Origin: Pseudobdellovibrio exovorus JSS
GTDB taxonomy: Bacteria; Bdellovibrionota; Bdellovibrionia; Bdellovibrionales; Bdellovibrionaceae
Direction: 5' to 3'
Assembly: GCF_000348725.1 (NCBI RefSeq)
Contig: NC_020813.1
Span: 1,116,001 to 1,180,000, forward strand
Length of the DNA stretch: 64,000 nucleotides
Made by a program: the position numbers and the translations under genes. Positions 9,603 through 17,387 of the stretch are shown here, piece by piece; position 1 is the first letter of the stretch, and every line of letters starts with the position of its first letter. The notes beneath the pieces are model-generated. The model was not told the DNA's origin. It saw only the letters and a list, made by a program, of their open reading frames with translations, and ran no database searches.

Positions 9603-10631
9603 TTAAGGTTTTAGATTAAGTCCTGTTGAAACTTCTGTAGGGCTTAACTCTCGTTTTACACGATAGTCCCAGAAGCAAATTCTTCCCACAGTATTGACTT
9701 TAAAATCTACGCGATCTTCTAATTCCTGCGGAGTTCCATTGCAGGTGATGCTGCCGAAATCGTCAAAGTTAGTGACCTCTGTGACTGACCATGACCAGTA
9801 GTTCTTTTCAGCTTTATTCCAGTTGCGGTTAAATCCCTGATGATCCTTTTGGATGCGTGCAAATAGCATTTTTTCTTTTTGTGGATTTTGGATTAAGTCA
9901 CGAGCGCGGGCAATCATATCCGGATCTTGGATTTTAACAATGAAGCTATCATCTTTTCCAGCTTGTGGTCCCACTAGAAAGTAGGCGGCATTAAGGTCGA
10001 CAGCACTTTGCTGAGGTAGAATGTGAAAAGCTTCTTCGCTGCCTTTTTTGTTAATGTTGAAGCTAGAGTATTTATGGGAAGCCTTTACGCGGATAAAACT
10101 CCAGTTATCATTTGAGTCGGGCACTTTAAAAAGGTGATTTTCAAAAGCAGCTAGAGTTACTTTGAACTGATTTAAAACACTGTGATCTTTCTGTAGAAGT
10201 TCGATCTCGAATTCGTTAGTGCCGCTGTATAGATTTTGCAGCCAAAGGAAATTTTGAATGATGGGAGTTTTCTTAAAAGTCAGCACTCCGCCTTCAAGAG
10301 TATTAGAACGATAAACTTTGTCATCACAATGATAGTTAACGGATAGAGTTCCACTATCGCTGAAGTGAAGTAGCGAGTGAAATTCTGTATTCGTAATTGG
10401 GATAAAAACTTTTGAATAACCAGCAACGGAGTATTCAACTTCATCTAAAAGTTCTTTATCAAAACTTTGCAGCCAGACAGAGAGCGGTCTTGATTTGTTG
10501 TTTTGTACAACAAGTTCTCCGTTCTTGCAGGTTTGTGACCAGTGCAAGACCTCGGCTAAAGCCGTGAATGAGGTGAAAAATACAAAGATGAATAATACTA
10601 AGGTTTGGTTTTTTGCTGTCACAATGTTCAA
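9603..10631 (-). CDS. Secreted protein of unknown function
   Basis: 342 aa starting at TTG (10631) or at an in-frame GTG three codons later. A signal peptide is clear (hydrophobic LVLFIFVFFTSFTALA, cleavage near AxA). The mature part has scattered Cys residues (CKNGE, HCDDK, CNGTP, RICFW) and alternating polar/hydrophobic strands suggesting a beta-rich periplasmic or secreted domain. I do not recognise the family. It is divergent from the outer-membrane protein gene at 10710, with 78 nt between. Confidence 0.7.
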   Translation of the reverse strand: MNIVTAKNQTLVLFIFVFFTSFTALAEVLHWSQTCKNGELVVQNNKSRPLSVWLQSFDKELLDEVEYSVAGYSKVFIPITNTEFHSLLHFSDSGTLSVNYHCDDKVYRSNTLEGGVLTFKKTPIIQNFLWLQNLYSGTNEFEIELLQKDHSVLNQFKVTLAAFENHLFKVPDSNDNWSFIRVKASHKYSSFNINKKGSEEAFHILPQQSAVDLNAAYFLVGPQAGKDDSFIVKIQDPDMIARARDLIQNPQKEKMLFARIQKDHQGFNRNWNKAEKNYWSWSVTEVTNFDDFGSITCNGTPQELEDRVDFKVNTVGRICFWDYRVKRELSPTEVSTGLNLKP

Positions 10632-10709
10632 TTCGGGATGAAGGTCGTAATACTTTAAGATAGTCGAGTAAAACTAGACTTAAGCAGGTAGGGTCAGTTA
10701 CCATGAGGC

Positions 10710-11483
10710 ATGAAATTTTATCTTTCATTTCTAATTCTGCTTTTCGGATTTCAAATTGAGGCGCAAATCCAACCTTCCCAAAAAGCGGCGACTGCGAAAA
10801 GTTTCACTTTAGGTGCGGAACTGCGCAGTTACGCGTACAGCGAACCTAGCTTAGTTGAGCATTCGGGTTTGATGTATGGAGTTTGGGCTGAGTGGTATTG
10901 GAGCAGCGCTTTGGGCAATGGAAAACTGTACGGCAACTTTCTTTATGGTCTGTTGGATTATAAAGGACAGCTCTGTAACCAGTTGAATAATTGTGTGCCT
11001 TATGAGGCGAAGACTAAAGATATGATCGCCAAGGTGGCGACACGTTTTGAGTTTGAAGTGCAAAAGACTTTTCGTTTTTTTGCAGGCTTAGGGTTTCGCT
11101 ATTTGTACGATATGGGTGAGGGAGTTGGCTTTTATCAACGTACAGGGCAGTGGGTTTTTATCCCAGTTGGGGCTGAGTTAGATTTTAACAGTGATATTGG
11201 AAAGTTTTCTGCAGAGCTAGAATATGATCAGATTATCTATGGCAAAATACGATCTAATCTTTCCGATGTCGGTGGCGGATATGAAGATCTAGAAATGGAT
11301 CAAACGGGGTATGGCATTGTTGTAGGTTTAAGTTATCGTTGGAACCCAGATTGGAAGTTGGGCGGTTTCTATGAGCGCTGGGATCTGAACCGCTCGAACA
11401 GTGTATCAACGAACGGTCAGACATTTGTGGAGCCTAAGAATCATTCGGATTCTTTTGGTTTAAGAGTCGGATATCTATTTTAA
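10710..11483 (+). CDS. Outer-membrane beta-barrel protein
   Basis: 257 aa with a signal peptide (FYLSFLILLFGFQIEA) and alternating amphipathic strands rich in Tyr/Phe/Gly, closing with a typical barrel C-terminus SFGLRVGYLF ending in Phe for BAM recognition. Predicted as a small barrel of about 10 strands. Substrate or role unknown. It is followed by a hairpin shared with the convergent ferritin gene. Confidence 0.75.
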   Translation: MKFYLSFLILLFGFQIEAQIQPSQKAATAKSFTLGAELRSYAYSEPSLVEHSGLMYGVWAEWYWSSALGNGKLYGNFLYGLLDYKGQLCNQLNNCVPYEAKTKDMIAKVATRFEFEVQKTFRFFAGLGFRYLYDMGEGVGFYQRTGQWVFIPVGAELDFNSDIGKFSAELEYDQIIYGKIRSNLSDVGGGYEDLEMDQTGYGIVVGLSYRWNPDWKLGGFYERWDLNRSNSVSTNGQTFVEPKNHSDSFGLRVGYLF

Positions 11484-11502
11484 ATTGGAACTACAGAGTG
11501 TA

Positions 11503-11531
11503 ATCAAAGAACCCTATTTAGGTTCTTTGAT
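11503..11531. terminator. Strong hairpin with the ferritin stop codon in its loop
   Basis: Perfect 11-bp stem (ATCAAAGAACC / GGTTCTTTGAT) with a 7-nt loop (11514-11520). The minus-strand ferritin stop (TAG, 11514-11516) is in the loop. It lies between convergent genes and probably terminates both. Confidence 0.6.
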
Positions 11532-11939
11532 CATTTTCTCAACTTCTGCAATGTGCATTTCTTCGTCTACGATCATTTCGCGTGCGAACTCTTCTAATAA
11601 AATCGATTTGCCTTCAACCATTTTTAATAGTTTGTGAAGCACAGATACTTGGTGAGTTTCATGGCCCAAAGACTCTTTCAGGATATCATTGATCTTATGT
11701 TTGTTAGATTCTAACAAAGACCCGATTTTCAAAGAGGGGTGTCCACCTAGAGCTGTGATGTGTTCGCCGATTTGGTTCGCGTGAGTTAAAGACTCTTGAG
11801 CTTGGCTTCTTAACCATGAGCAGATAGGGATGCGGTTATGTCCGAAAACCATAAATGCGTAGTGAGAGTAGCGAACAACACCGGCTAATTCGTTCTCAAG
11901 AAGTTCGTTTAAGCATTCGATGACTTTTTCTTTGTCCAT
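11514..11939 (-). CDS. Ferritin-like / bacterioferritin iron-storage protein
   Basis: 141 aa from the ATG at 11939, chosen because GGAGG lies 5 nt upstream; an earlier in-frame start (11978) lacks this. Four-helix ferritin fold: LNELLENELAGVVRYSHYAF carries the Glu of the ferroxidase site and Tyr; E..H (QESLTHANQIGEHI), then LGHETHQVS and DEEMHIAEVEKM. This pattern resembles bacterioferritin/ferritin-like di-iron proteins. Likely cytoplasmic iron storage. It lies divergently beside feoAB, so iron uptake and storage are physically paired. Confidence 0.82.
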   Translation of the reverse strand: MDKEKVIECLNELLENELAGVVRYSHYAFMVFGHNRIPICSWLRSQAQESLTHANQIGEHITALGGHPSLKIGSLLESNKHKINDILKESLGHETHQVSVLHKLLKMVEGKSILLEEFAREMIVDEEMHIAEVEKMIKEPK

Positions 11940-11955
11940 GGGGGCCTCCGTGTAT

Positions 11956-11979
11956 ATTGAGCCTGAAAATTGGCTCAAT
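11956..11979. promoter_or_regulatory. 8-8-8 inverted repeat in the ferritin leader
   Basis: ATTGAGCC and GGCTCAAT, perfect 8-nt arms around an 8-nt A/T-rich spacer, starting 17 nt upstream of the ferritin ATG. It could be an operator or a hairpin in the 5' UTR. A weakly Fur-like A/T-rich element (11982-11996) lies just upstream. The regulator is not identified. Confidence 0.4.
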
Positions 11980-12063
11980 CGTAATTATATTGATTATGAT
12001 GACTTAAAAACCATTTTATATTTTTCTAAATGAAAGTCAAATGAAAACGGACTGATAGCCAAG

Positions 12064-12112
12064 TGATAATGAATCTCAATAAGTTGACTCTTTGCAGGTG
12101 TAAATTTAAGAC
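12064..12112 (+). promoter_or_regulatory. Putative feo promoter with a Fur-like box
   Basis: TGATAATGAATCTCA (12064-12078) matches 12 of 14 informative positions of the 7-1-7 Fur consensus. It is followed by TTGACT (12084-12089), a 17-nt spacer and TAAGAC (12107-12112), a plausible sigma-70-like promoter, about 30 nt before feoA. Assignment is by eye; iron repression is the expectation. Confidence 0.4.
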
Positions 12113-12141
12113 ATTGTCCATACATCATAAGGTTGGCCTCC

Positions 12142-12339
12142 ATGCAGACATTTATTATCGAAAAGATTGAATCTCCTAATAAGGATTTAGTGCGCCGTTT
12201 ATTTGATTTGGGATTACATCCTGGGCTTGAAGTGAAAGTTGTCTCAAAAGTGTCCTTCAAATCTGTGATCATCATTCAATATGGATCAACTCGTTTGGCA
12301 CTTAATCAAGAGGAGTTTGCATGTCTACGTGGGCACTAG
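12142..12339 (+). CDS. feoA: Ferrous iron transport protein A
   Basis: 65 aa from ATG 12142, an SH3-like FeoA domain: LVRRLFDLGLHPGLEVKVVSK is the characteristic 'LGL.pG..v.v' core, ending GSTRLALNQEEFACL. FeoA is a small cytoplasmic partner of FeoB. The gene overlaps feoB by 19 nt, so the two are translated together. Confidence 0.88.
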   Translation: MQTFIIEKIESPNKDLVRRLFDLGLHPGLEVKVVSKVSFKSVIIIQYGSTRLALNQEEFACLRGH

Positions 12340-14225
12340 TTGGTTCGCCAAACTCGGGTAAAACGACATTATACAACTGGCTGACAGGTTCAAAAGCAAA
12401 AACTGTTAACTACCCAGGTTCAACTGTTGAATACAGTGCAGGTTCAGTTCGTCCGCAGTTGTTAGAGCGTGTAGCCGAAGCAAAAGAACTTCGTATCGTC
12501 GATACTCCGGGTATTTATTCTTTAGTGCCACAATCAGAAGATGAACAAGTTACGCATGATGTGTTATTTGATAAAGAGCATCGCGTGGGCGCTATTGATG
12601 GCGTCGTTGTCGTTTTAGATGCGACCCAATTGCAACGTCATTTAATTATTGCACGCCAAGTTTTGCAAAGTGGATATAAGGCCGTCTTTGTTTTAACGAT
12701 GTGTGATTTAATTCGAAAAGAAGGATCAGAAATTGATCTGGCCCGCCTGAAAAGTGAATTGAATTCAGAAATTATTTTATTTGATGGTGTATTAGGACAA
12801 GGCTTAGACGAGATCTTACAAACTTTGGCTGCGGCTGGTGTGCCAGAAGTCGATGCGGTTGCCTGTCCACAGTGGAGCTTGGATGAGCAGGTCGAAATCA
12901 TCAAATGGGCTGCCGAAGTTAACTCGCAAACGATTTTAAAACGTGATGAAAAGAAGTCCGCTCAAAGGCTAAGCCACAATTTAGATCAGTATTTAATGCA
13001 TCCTATTTTTGGTTTTGTGATTTTCTTTTCTGTGATGACGGTGTTGTTTGCTTCGATCTATTGGTTGGCACAGCCGTTTATGGATTTGATCGATACAGCT
13101 TTTGCCACAGCTGTTTCGGCAGTGACGGAAAACATCCCTGGTTTGGTTGGGGAATTTTTGGGTGAAGGTTTGATTGCCGCTATTGGTGGTGTGGTGATCT
13201 TTGTTCCTCAGATTTTTATTTTATTTGTAGGAATTGGCATTCTAGAGTCTACGGGATATTTAGCGCGTGTAGCGGCGCTTATTGATAAACCGCTTTCGAT
13301 GGTGGGATTAGGTGGAAGATCCTTTGTTCCTCTTTTATCCGGTTTTGCCTGCGCCATTCCGGCGGTCATGGCAGCACGAAATATCACGTCTAAAAAAGAG
13401 CGCTTAATTGCTCAAAGTATTATTCCTTTTATGACGTGTTCGGCGCGTTTACCTGTCTATGCGTTGATGATTGGTTTCTTGATCGGTGACAGCAATCCAT
13501 TGATGGCAGGCTTTGTGATGGCCATTCTTTATTTCGGAGCTATTGTGGTTGGCGCCTTAGCGGCCAATATCATTGCTGTTTTTATTGATGACACTGCCAA
13601 ATCACGATTGATTATGGAGTTACCATTATATCGTCGTCCCCATTTTCTGTTTATTCTGCGTCAGTCACTTTTGAAGGCGAAGTCATTTGTATTTAGAGCG
13701 GGTCCGATCATTTTAGTATTAGCTTTAGTGTTATGGTTTGCGACGACATTCCCGCGCCCTGAAGTGGCTGAAGGACAAGACGCGCCAGAGGCGACTGAAA
13801 TCGCCCAACACAGTTATGCGGCCCAAGTGGGGCAGGCGATGGAACCTATCTTCCGCCCTATGGGTGTGGACTGGCGTGTAGGTTTTGGTTTGATATCTGC
13901 TTTCGCAGCTCGCGAAGTTTTCGTATCAGCTTTAGCATTGACGTTTAATATCAGTGATGAAAACGAAGACTCGCAAACTCAAAGCCTGATGACGGCCATG
14001 AAAGAAGCCACATTCCCAGATGGGACTCCGATTTTCACTACAGCATCTGTCGTGGGAATACTGATTTTCTTTATGATTGCGTTGCAATGTGTGACTACAG
14101 TTGGGGTATTGAAGCGAGAAATGGGTTCGTGGAAACCTGCGCTCTTACAACTTTTCTTCAGTAACCTTGTGGCCTATTGCTTGGCTGTGACGGTGGTCTT
14201 TGTGCTACATCAGTTTGGCTTGTAG
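12321..14225 (+). CDS. feoB: Ferrous iron transporter B
   Basis: Inner-membrane Fe(II) transporter, 634 aa, shorter than the roughly 770 aa of E. coli FeoB. N-terminal G domain: G1 GSPNSGKTT, G3 DTPGIYSL, G4 TMCD (variant of NxxD, with Met-Cys). The membrane part has two Gate regions with conserved Cys (SGFACAIPAVMAARNI; PFMTCSARLPVY). Its last TM segment ends at VFVLHQFGL. ATGTCTACG overlaps feoA; GAGG just upstream acts as Shine-Dalgarno. The G4 Asn is replaced by Thr, which is tolerated in some FeoB proteins. Confidence 0.93.
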   Translation: MSTWALVGSPNSGKTTLYNWLTGSKAKTVNYPGSTVEYSAGSVRPQLLERVAEAKELRIVDTPGIYSLVPQSEDEQVTHDVLFDKEHRVGAIDGVVVVLDATQLQRHLIIARQVLQSGYKAVFVLTMCDLIRKEGSEIDLARLKSELNSEIILFDGVLGQGLDEILQTLAAAGVPEVDAVACPQWSLDEQVEIIKWAAEVNSQTILKRDEKKSAQRLSHNLDQYLMHPIFGFVIFFSVMTVLFASIYWLAQPFMDLIDTAFATAVSAVTENIPGLVGEFLGEGLIAAIGGVVIFVPQIFILFVGIGILESTGYLARVAALIDKPLSMVGLGGRSFVPLLSGFACAIPAVMAARNITSKKERLIAQSIIPFMTCSARLPVYALMIGFLIGDSNPLMAGFVMAILYFGAIVVGALAANIIAVFIDDTAKSRLIMELPLYRRPHFLFILRQSLLKAKSFVFRAGPIILVLALVLWFATTFPRPEVAEGQDAPEATEIAQHSYAAQVGQAMEPIFRPMGVDWRVGFGLISAFAAREVFVSALALTFNISDENEDSQTQSLMTAMKEATFPDGTPIFTTASVVGILIFFMIALQCVTTVGVLKREMGSWKPALLQLFFSNLVAYCLAVTVVFVLHQFGL

Positions 14226-14243
14226 TCGGCTAGTGCTGACTAC
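14222..14243. terminator. Hairpin carrying both stop codons of feoB and the glycosyltransferase fusion
   Basis: Nine-base-pair stem (GTAGTCGGC / GCTGACTAC, one G-U pair) with a 4-nt loop. The feoB stop TAG (14223-14225) is in the left arm and the minus-strand TAG (14240-14242) in the right arm. The design is the same as at 6239-6260. Confidence 0.55.
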
Positions 14244-16039
14244 TTTCCACGTTTTTTAAAATAATAATTTCTATACCAACGCGACGTCTTTTTGAATAAA
14301 GACCATAAGCTTTCATCGGGGAAGATATTCACACGAAAGATAGCGAATGGATCTTGTTCCTGTAGCAGGCCGCCAGTATCTGTATTGACGGCATAACTGT
14401 AGCCAGCCTTCTGCGCGAGTTCGGCCGAGTCAGAACTGATTATTCCATAGGTAAAAGCAAATACATTTATAGGGACAGAAAGTTCTTTCTCTAATGAGGC
14501 CTTAGACAGTCGTAACTCTTCTAGAGCTTCCTCTTTTGTCAGATCTGTAATCTTCCTATGAGAGAATCCATGGGATCCTATTTCGAAAGCCGAGTACTTC
14601 CACTTTTGTCTTTCGGCTCCGGCGATAATTTCGTGTGAGGGTTCATCTGTACTGGAAGTGTCCCAGTTATTGCTATTGATTTCGGGGTTCGCTAACAAAA
14701 ATAATTGCGCTTTAAATCCATACTGAGTCAAAAGCGGCGACGCATTTTCTAAGTTATCACGATAGCCATCATCGAAGGTGAGCATAAGAGGTTTTGGTGG
14801 GAACTGGGAAAAGTCTCGTGTCCCTTTACGAAAAGCTTCTAGCTCAGAAAAGGTCAAAGTTTCAAACCCACGACGTTTAAAAAATTTTAAGTGTTTTTCA
14901 AAATTCGCTTTTGTGACATAAATTTTGTGCTGCGACTGAATTTCATGGTTGGGTATCTTGTGATACATCAACGTCGGAATCCAATGTGGGTAATGTTTTA
15001 AAAAGTAAGCGGACTCATAAAGACGCTCAACAGATTGAGCTACGTTCTGTACAGAAAAATCCTCAGAGGCTTTCGCAGACAGTTCTTCTGTATTCACTTC
15101 TGGTGGATTCAAAATTTCTTGAACGAATTGGTTTGTGTTAATTTGTGGTTTTTTAGAATCGGGGTGAACATCGCCGAAGTTAGAAGTTTTAGCTAAAGTA
15201 TAAGTTTCATCTGTAACAGTCCCCACATAGCAGGCTTCACCAAAAGCCAGCGTACGGCATCCTGTAATTAACGATTCCATGCAGACGCGACCAGAGCCAA
15301 TCACTAAATCGTACTGAGCATAGAACTGACTATTTAAAGTTGCATTCTGAATTTCTTGAACCTTCTGTGTTGTGCTTTCTGGCAGATGAAGATCCGCGAT
15401 TTTTCCACCAACCAAGCTGATTTCTAAATCGAGGTGTTTTAACTCGTCTGACTGAAAAGCTTGAAGGACTTGTGCTGTTCGTTCGCCTTTAGGACCAGTT
15501 GTTCTACCAATAATGGCAATACGGCGTAAAGGTAAAGACGCCGCTTTTCTTTCGAACTTATAAAGGTCAGAGCTGATCCCGTTCGGAAGAACTTTGATCA
15601 TCTTATCTGAGTACTTAAAATCCCGAATCAATTGCCTCTTTATATTTTCACAGACAGCGATAATAAACTGTCCATATTGGTTGTGAATCTTCTTTGAAAA
15701 CGAGGGATGTTGTATCCCGTGTACTGTTGAAACCACAGCCGTCTTTGTAAAGAGGGTAGACCAGTAGGCTAACTTGACGGCGGCCCGTGAATGCGTGTGA
15801 ATTACGTGGATGTTATTTTCTTTGATAAAGCGACGCAGCCATAGAATGTTTTGCAGTCTTTGCCAACGTGAACGTGTTTCCACTTCTATCGGTATTTGCA
15901 GGGCTGTGGACTCGCTAAAAAAGCCATTGGATATTTGGTACACTTGGTGGCCGCTGTTTGTTTGATGAGCGGCTAGGGCCACAGCGTAGACTTCGGCACC
16001 TGTTAAGTGGTTCTGAGATAGAAGATGGACGATATTCAC
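14240..16039 (-). CDS. Glycosyltransferase (GT4-like) fused to polysaccharide deacetylase (NodB)
   Basis: 599 aa, GTG start. Residues 1 to about 345 are a GT-B glycosyltransferase (N-terminal HLLSQNHLTGAEVYAVALA, VIHTHSRAAVKLAYW, VSTVHGIQHP, VLPNGI, IIGRTTGPKGERTAQVLQA). From about residue 355 a carbohydrate esterase family 4 domain follows: PTLMYHKI, MLTFDDGYRDN (catalytic and metal Asp), GSHGFSH (metal His pair) and FAFTYG. The protein could both add a sugar and deacetylate it, for example in capsule, LPS or wall glycan synthesis. No signal peptide; cytoplasmic or peripheral. The acceptor is unknown. Confidence 0.85.
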   Translation of the reverse strand: MNIVHLLSQNHLTGAEVYAVALAAHQTNSGHQVYQISNGFFSESTALQIPIEVETRSRWQRLQNILWLRRFIKENNIHVIHTHSRAAVKLAYWSTLFTKTAVVSTVHGIQHPSFSKKIHNQYGQFIIAVCENIKRQLIRDFKYSDKMIKVLPNGISSDLYKFERKAASLPLRRIAIIGRTTGPKGERTAQVLQAFQSDELKHLDLEISLVGGKIADLHLPESTTQKVQEIQNATLNSQFYAQYDLVIGSGRVCMESLITGCRTLAFGEACYVGTVTDETYTLAKTSNFGDVHPDSKKPQINTNQFVQEILNPPEVNTEELSAKASEDFSVQNVAQSVERLYESAYFLKHYPHWIPTLMYHKIPNHEIQSQHKIYVTKANFEKHLKFFKRRGFETLTFSELEAFRKGTRDFSQFPPKPLMLTFDDGYRDNLENASPLLTQYGFKAQLFLLANPEINSNNWDTSSTDEPSHEIIAGAERQKWKYSAFEIGSHGFSHRKITDLTKEEALEELRLSKASLEKELSVPINVFAFTYGIISSDSAELAQKAGYSYAVNTDTGGLLQEQDPFAIFRVNIFPDESLWSLFKKTSRWYRNYYFKKRGK

Positions 16040-16220
16040 TTAGGAAGTTTAAATGATTTTAGCCTATCTTGCTAACAATAGTCCTTTATGGGGTAGGAAA
16101 TGTTTATTTTAGTAGCAAATAATGTGCAGATTATGAATTTCCATGTCCGTACTTTTCAGTATCTTTGTTGACAGCAGGGTAGTATTTCTATTAAATTTTC
16201 ACTTCGCAGTTCATGCAATT

Positions 16221-16296
16221 GCGGGAGTAGCTCAGTTGATAGAGCGTCGCCTTGCCAAGGCGAAGGTCGCGGGTTTGAGCCCCGTCTCCCGCTCCA
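16221..16296 (+). tRNA. tRNA-Gly (GCC)
   Basis: Full cloverleaf of 76 nt with encoded CCA. Acceptor GCGGGAG pairs with CTCCCGC; D arm AGCTCAGTTGATAGAGC; anticodon loop CTTGCCA with anticodon GCC; T arm GCGGGTTTGAGCCCCGT. The discriminator base is T, as in bacterial tRNA-Gly. Confidence 0.97.
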
Positions 16297-16355
16297 AATG
16301 CCACATCTCAAAAGAATACAAAACTTTGAATAACTAAAGTTGGATTAATTTATTC

Positions 16356-16403
16356 CGATACAAACAAGATGAAATTTAAAAATATTTTATCTTGTTTGTA
16401 TCG
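16356..16403 (+). repeat. 20-bp hairpin over the start codon of the next gene
   Basis: Perfect 15-bp inverted repeat, CGATACAAACAAGAT (16356-16370) and ATCTTGTTTGTATCG (16389-16403). Five more inner pairs (one G-U) leave an 8-nt loop. The ATG at 16369 and the first codons lie in the stem, and no Shine-Dalgarno is visible. It could block translation, be an operator, or be the trace of a mobile element. Confidence 0.7.
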
Positions 16404-17385
16404 ATATAATTTCTATTTTGTATTTGCAGCCTTATGGGCCTATGTGTTGGGAGAGCGTGTCGGAGTATTTGTAGAGAAGAAAAATTCACTTTTTGGTTGG
16501 GAAATTCAAAGTTGGCACTTAGGATATTTATTTATTGCGATAACATTATGGTTGTTTGCTAATATTGGAGTGTTATTTTTTAAAAAAGATTTCCGTAAGC
16601 ATCTAAGATATTCAATGCATTGGACAGGAATTATTTTTTTTAATCTTCTTGGGATTATATTTTTTCATAATGATATTATTCTAATGTCTAAGACGATGTT
16701 TTTTACTCTGGTTATTACATCAGGCATTAACTCTTTGCCAATCTTCAAAGATACACTTGAGGATAAGATAGAAATTTTAGAACAATGGAAGCCTGAAGAC
16801 TTAGTTTTTTTTAGAGGACATTTTTCGAAAAATAGACCGGCAGCTTCGCGAAATCCTGTTCATGCAGCGTATCCGATGCTTCTAGGGATTACATTTTCTG
16901 TTATGGTTTATGGTTTTTCTGTTCAAAGACAAGACTCAGTTTCTTCCATGAGTTTAATTCGGGATATAGGAGGTTCTAAAACTAAAAGAGAAATAGCATC
17001 TATTAATGGAGGACCTTCAAATAAATCTTTTTCATTCGAAGAGGTAAAAGGAATATTAATTATTTCAATGACTTTAACGGGCCTGTTTGTTGTATATAAT
17101 CATAGTCTTAGAACGGACTATGTGAATAAGTGGGAGATATTAAGTAACCGACACAAAGAAATTTTGTCTATGTATGAGCAGAAGTCAATTAATGCTAAAA
17201 AAATTGAAATTCTAGAAATTCAATTTGCGATAGATCTATTGGAGATGTACATGTGGGGGCATAGGTCGTTTAGCGAAAGATTTAATAAAATAGTTAGAGA
17301 GTACTATAAAACAAAACACATAAGAGTTGATCGCAAAGATTTATTAATTGTCTTGAGAACTGCCCAGAATCAGTTGCTAGGATAA
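16369..17385 (+). CDS. AT-rich membrane protein of unknown function
   Basis: 338 aa. About four to five hydrophobic segments: FYFVFAALWAYVL, LGYLFIAITLWLFANIGVLFF, WTGIIFFNLLGIIFF, LLGITFSVMVYGFSV and GILIISMTLTGLFVVY, followed by a charged cytoplasmic-looking C-terminal part (NAKKIEILEIQFAIDLLEMY). No family recognised. Base composition is clearly more A/T-rich than the neighbours and the gene sits beside tRNA-Gly, both hints of horizontal acquisition. The start codon is inside a long hairpin; TTG at 16396 is an alternative start. Confidence 0.65.
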   Translation: MKFKNILSCLYRYNFYFVFAALWAYVLGERVGVFVEKKNSLFGWEIQSWHLGYLFIAITLWLFANIGVLFFKKDFRKHLRYSMHWTGIIFFNLLGIIFFHNDIILMSKTMFFTLVITSGINSLPIFKDTLEDKIEILEQWKPEDLVFFRGHFSKNRPAASRNPVHAAYPMLLGITFSVMVYGFSVQRQDSVSSMSLIRDIGGSKTKREIASINGGPSNKSFSFEEVKGILIISMTLTGLFVVYNHSLRTDYVNKWEILSNRHKEILSMYEQKSINAKKIEILEIQFAIDLLEMYMWGHRSFSERFNKIVREYYKTKHIRVDRKDLLIVLRTAQNQLLG

Positions 17386-17387
17386 AA

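Noticed and set aside
16143-16337. 64-aa frame across tRNA-Gly
   Set aside because: It reads through a complete tRNA gene and has no coding features.
16221-17385. Genomic island inserted at tRNA-Gly
   Set aside because: No integrase and no second copy of the tRNA 3' end was seen; only one AT-rich gene is present, so only a weak hint of transfer remains.
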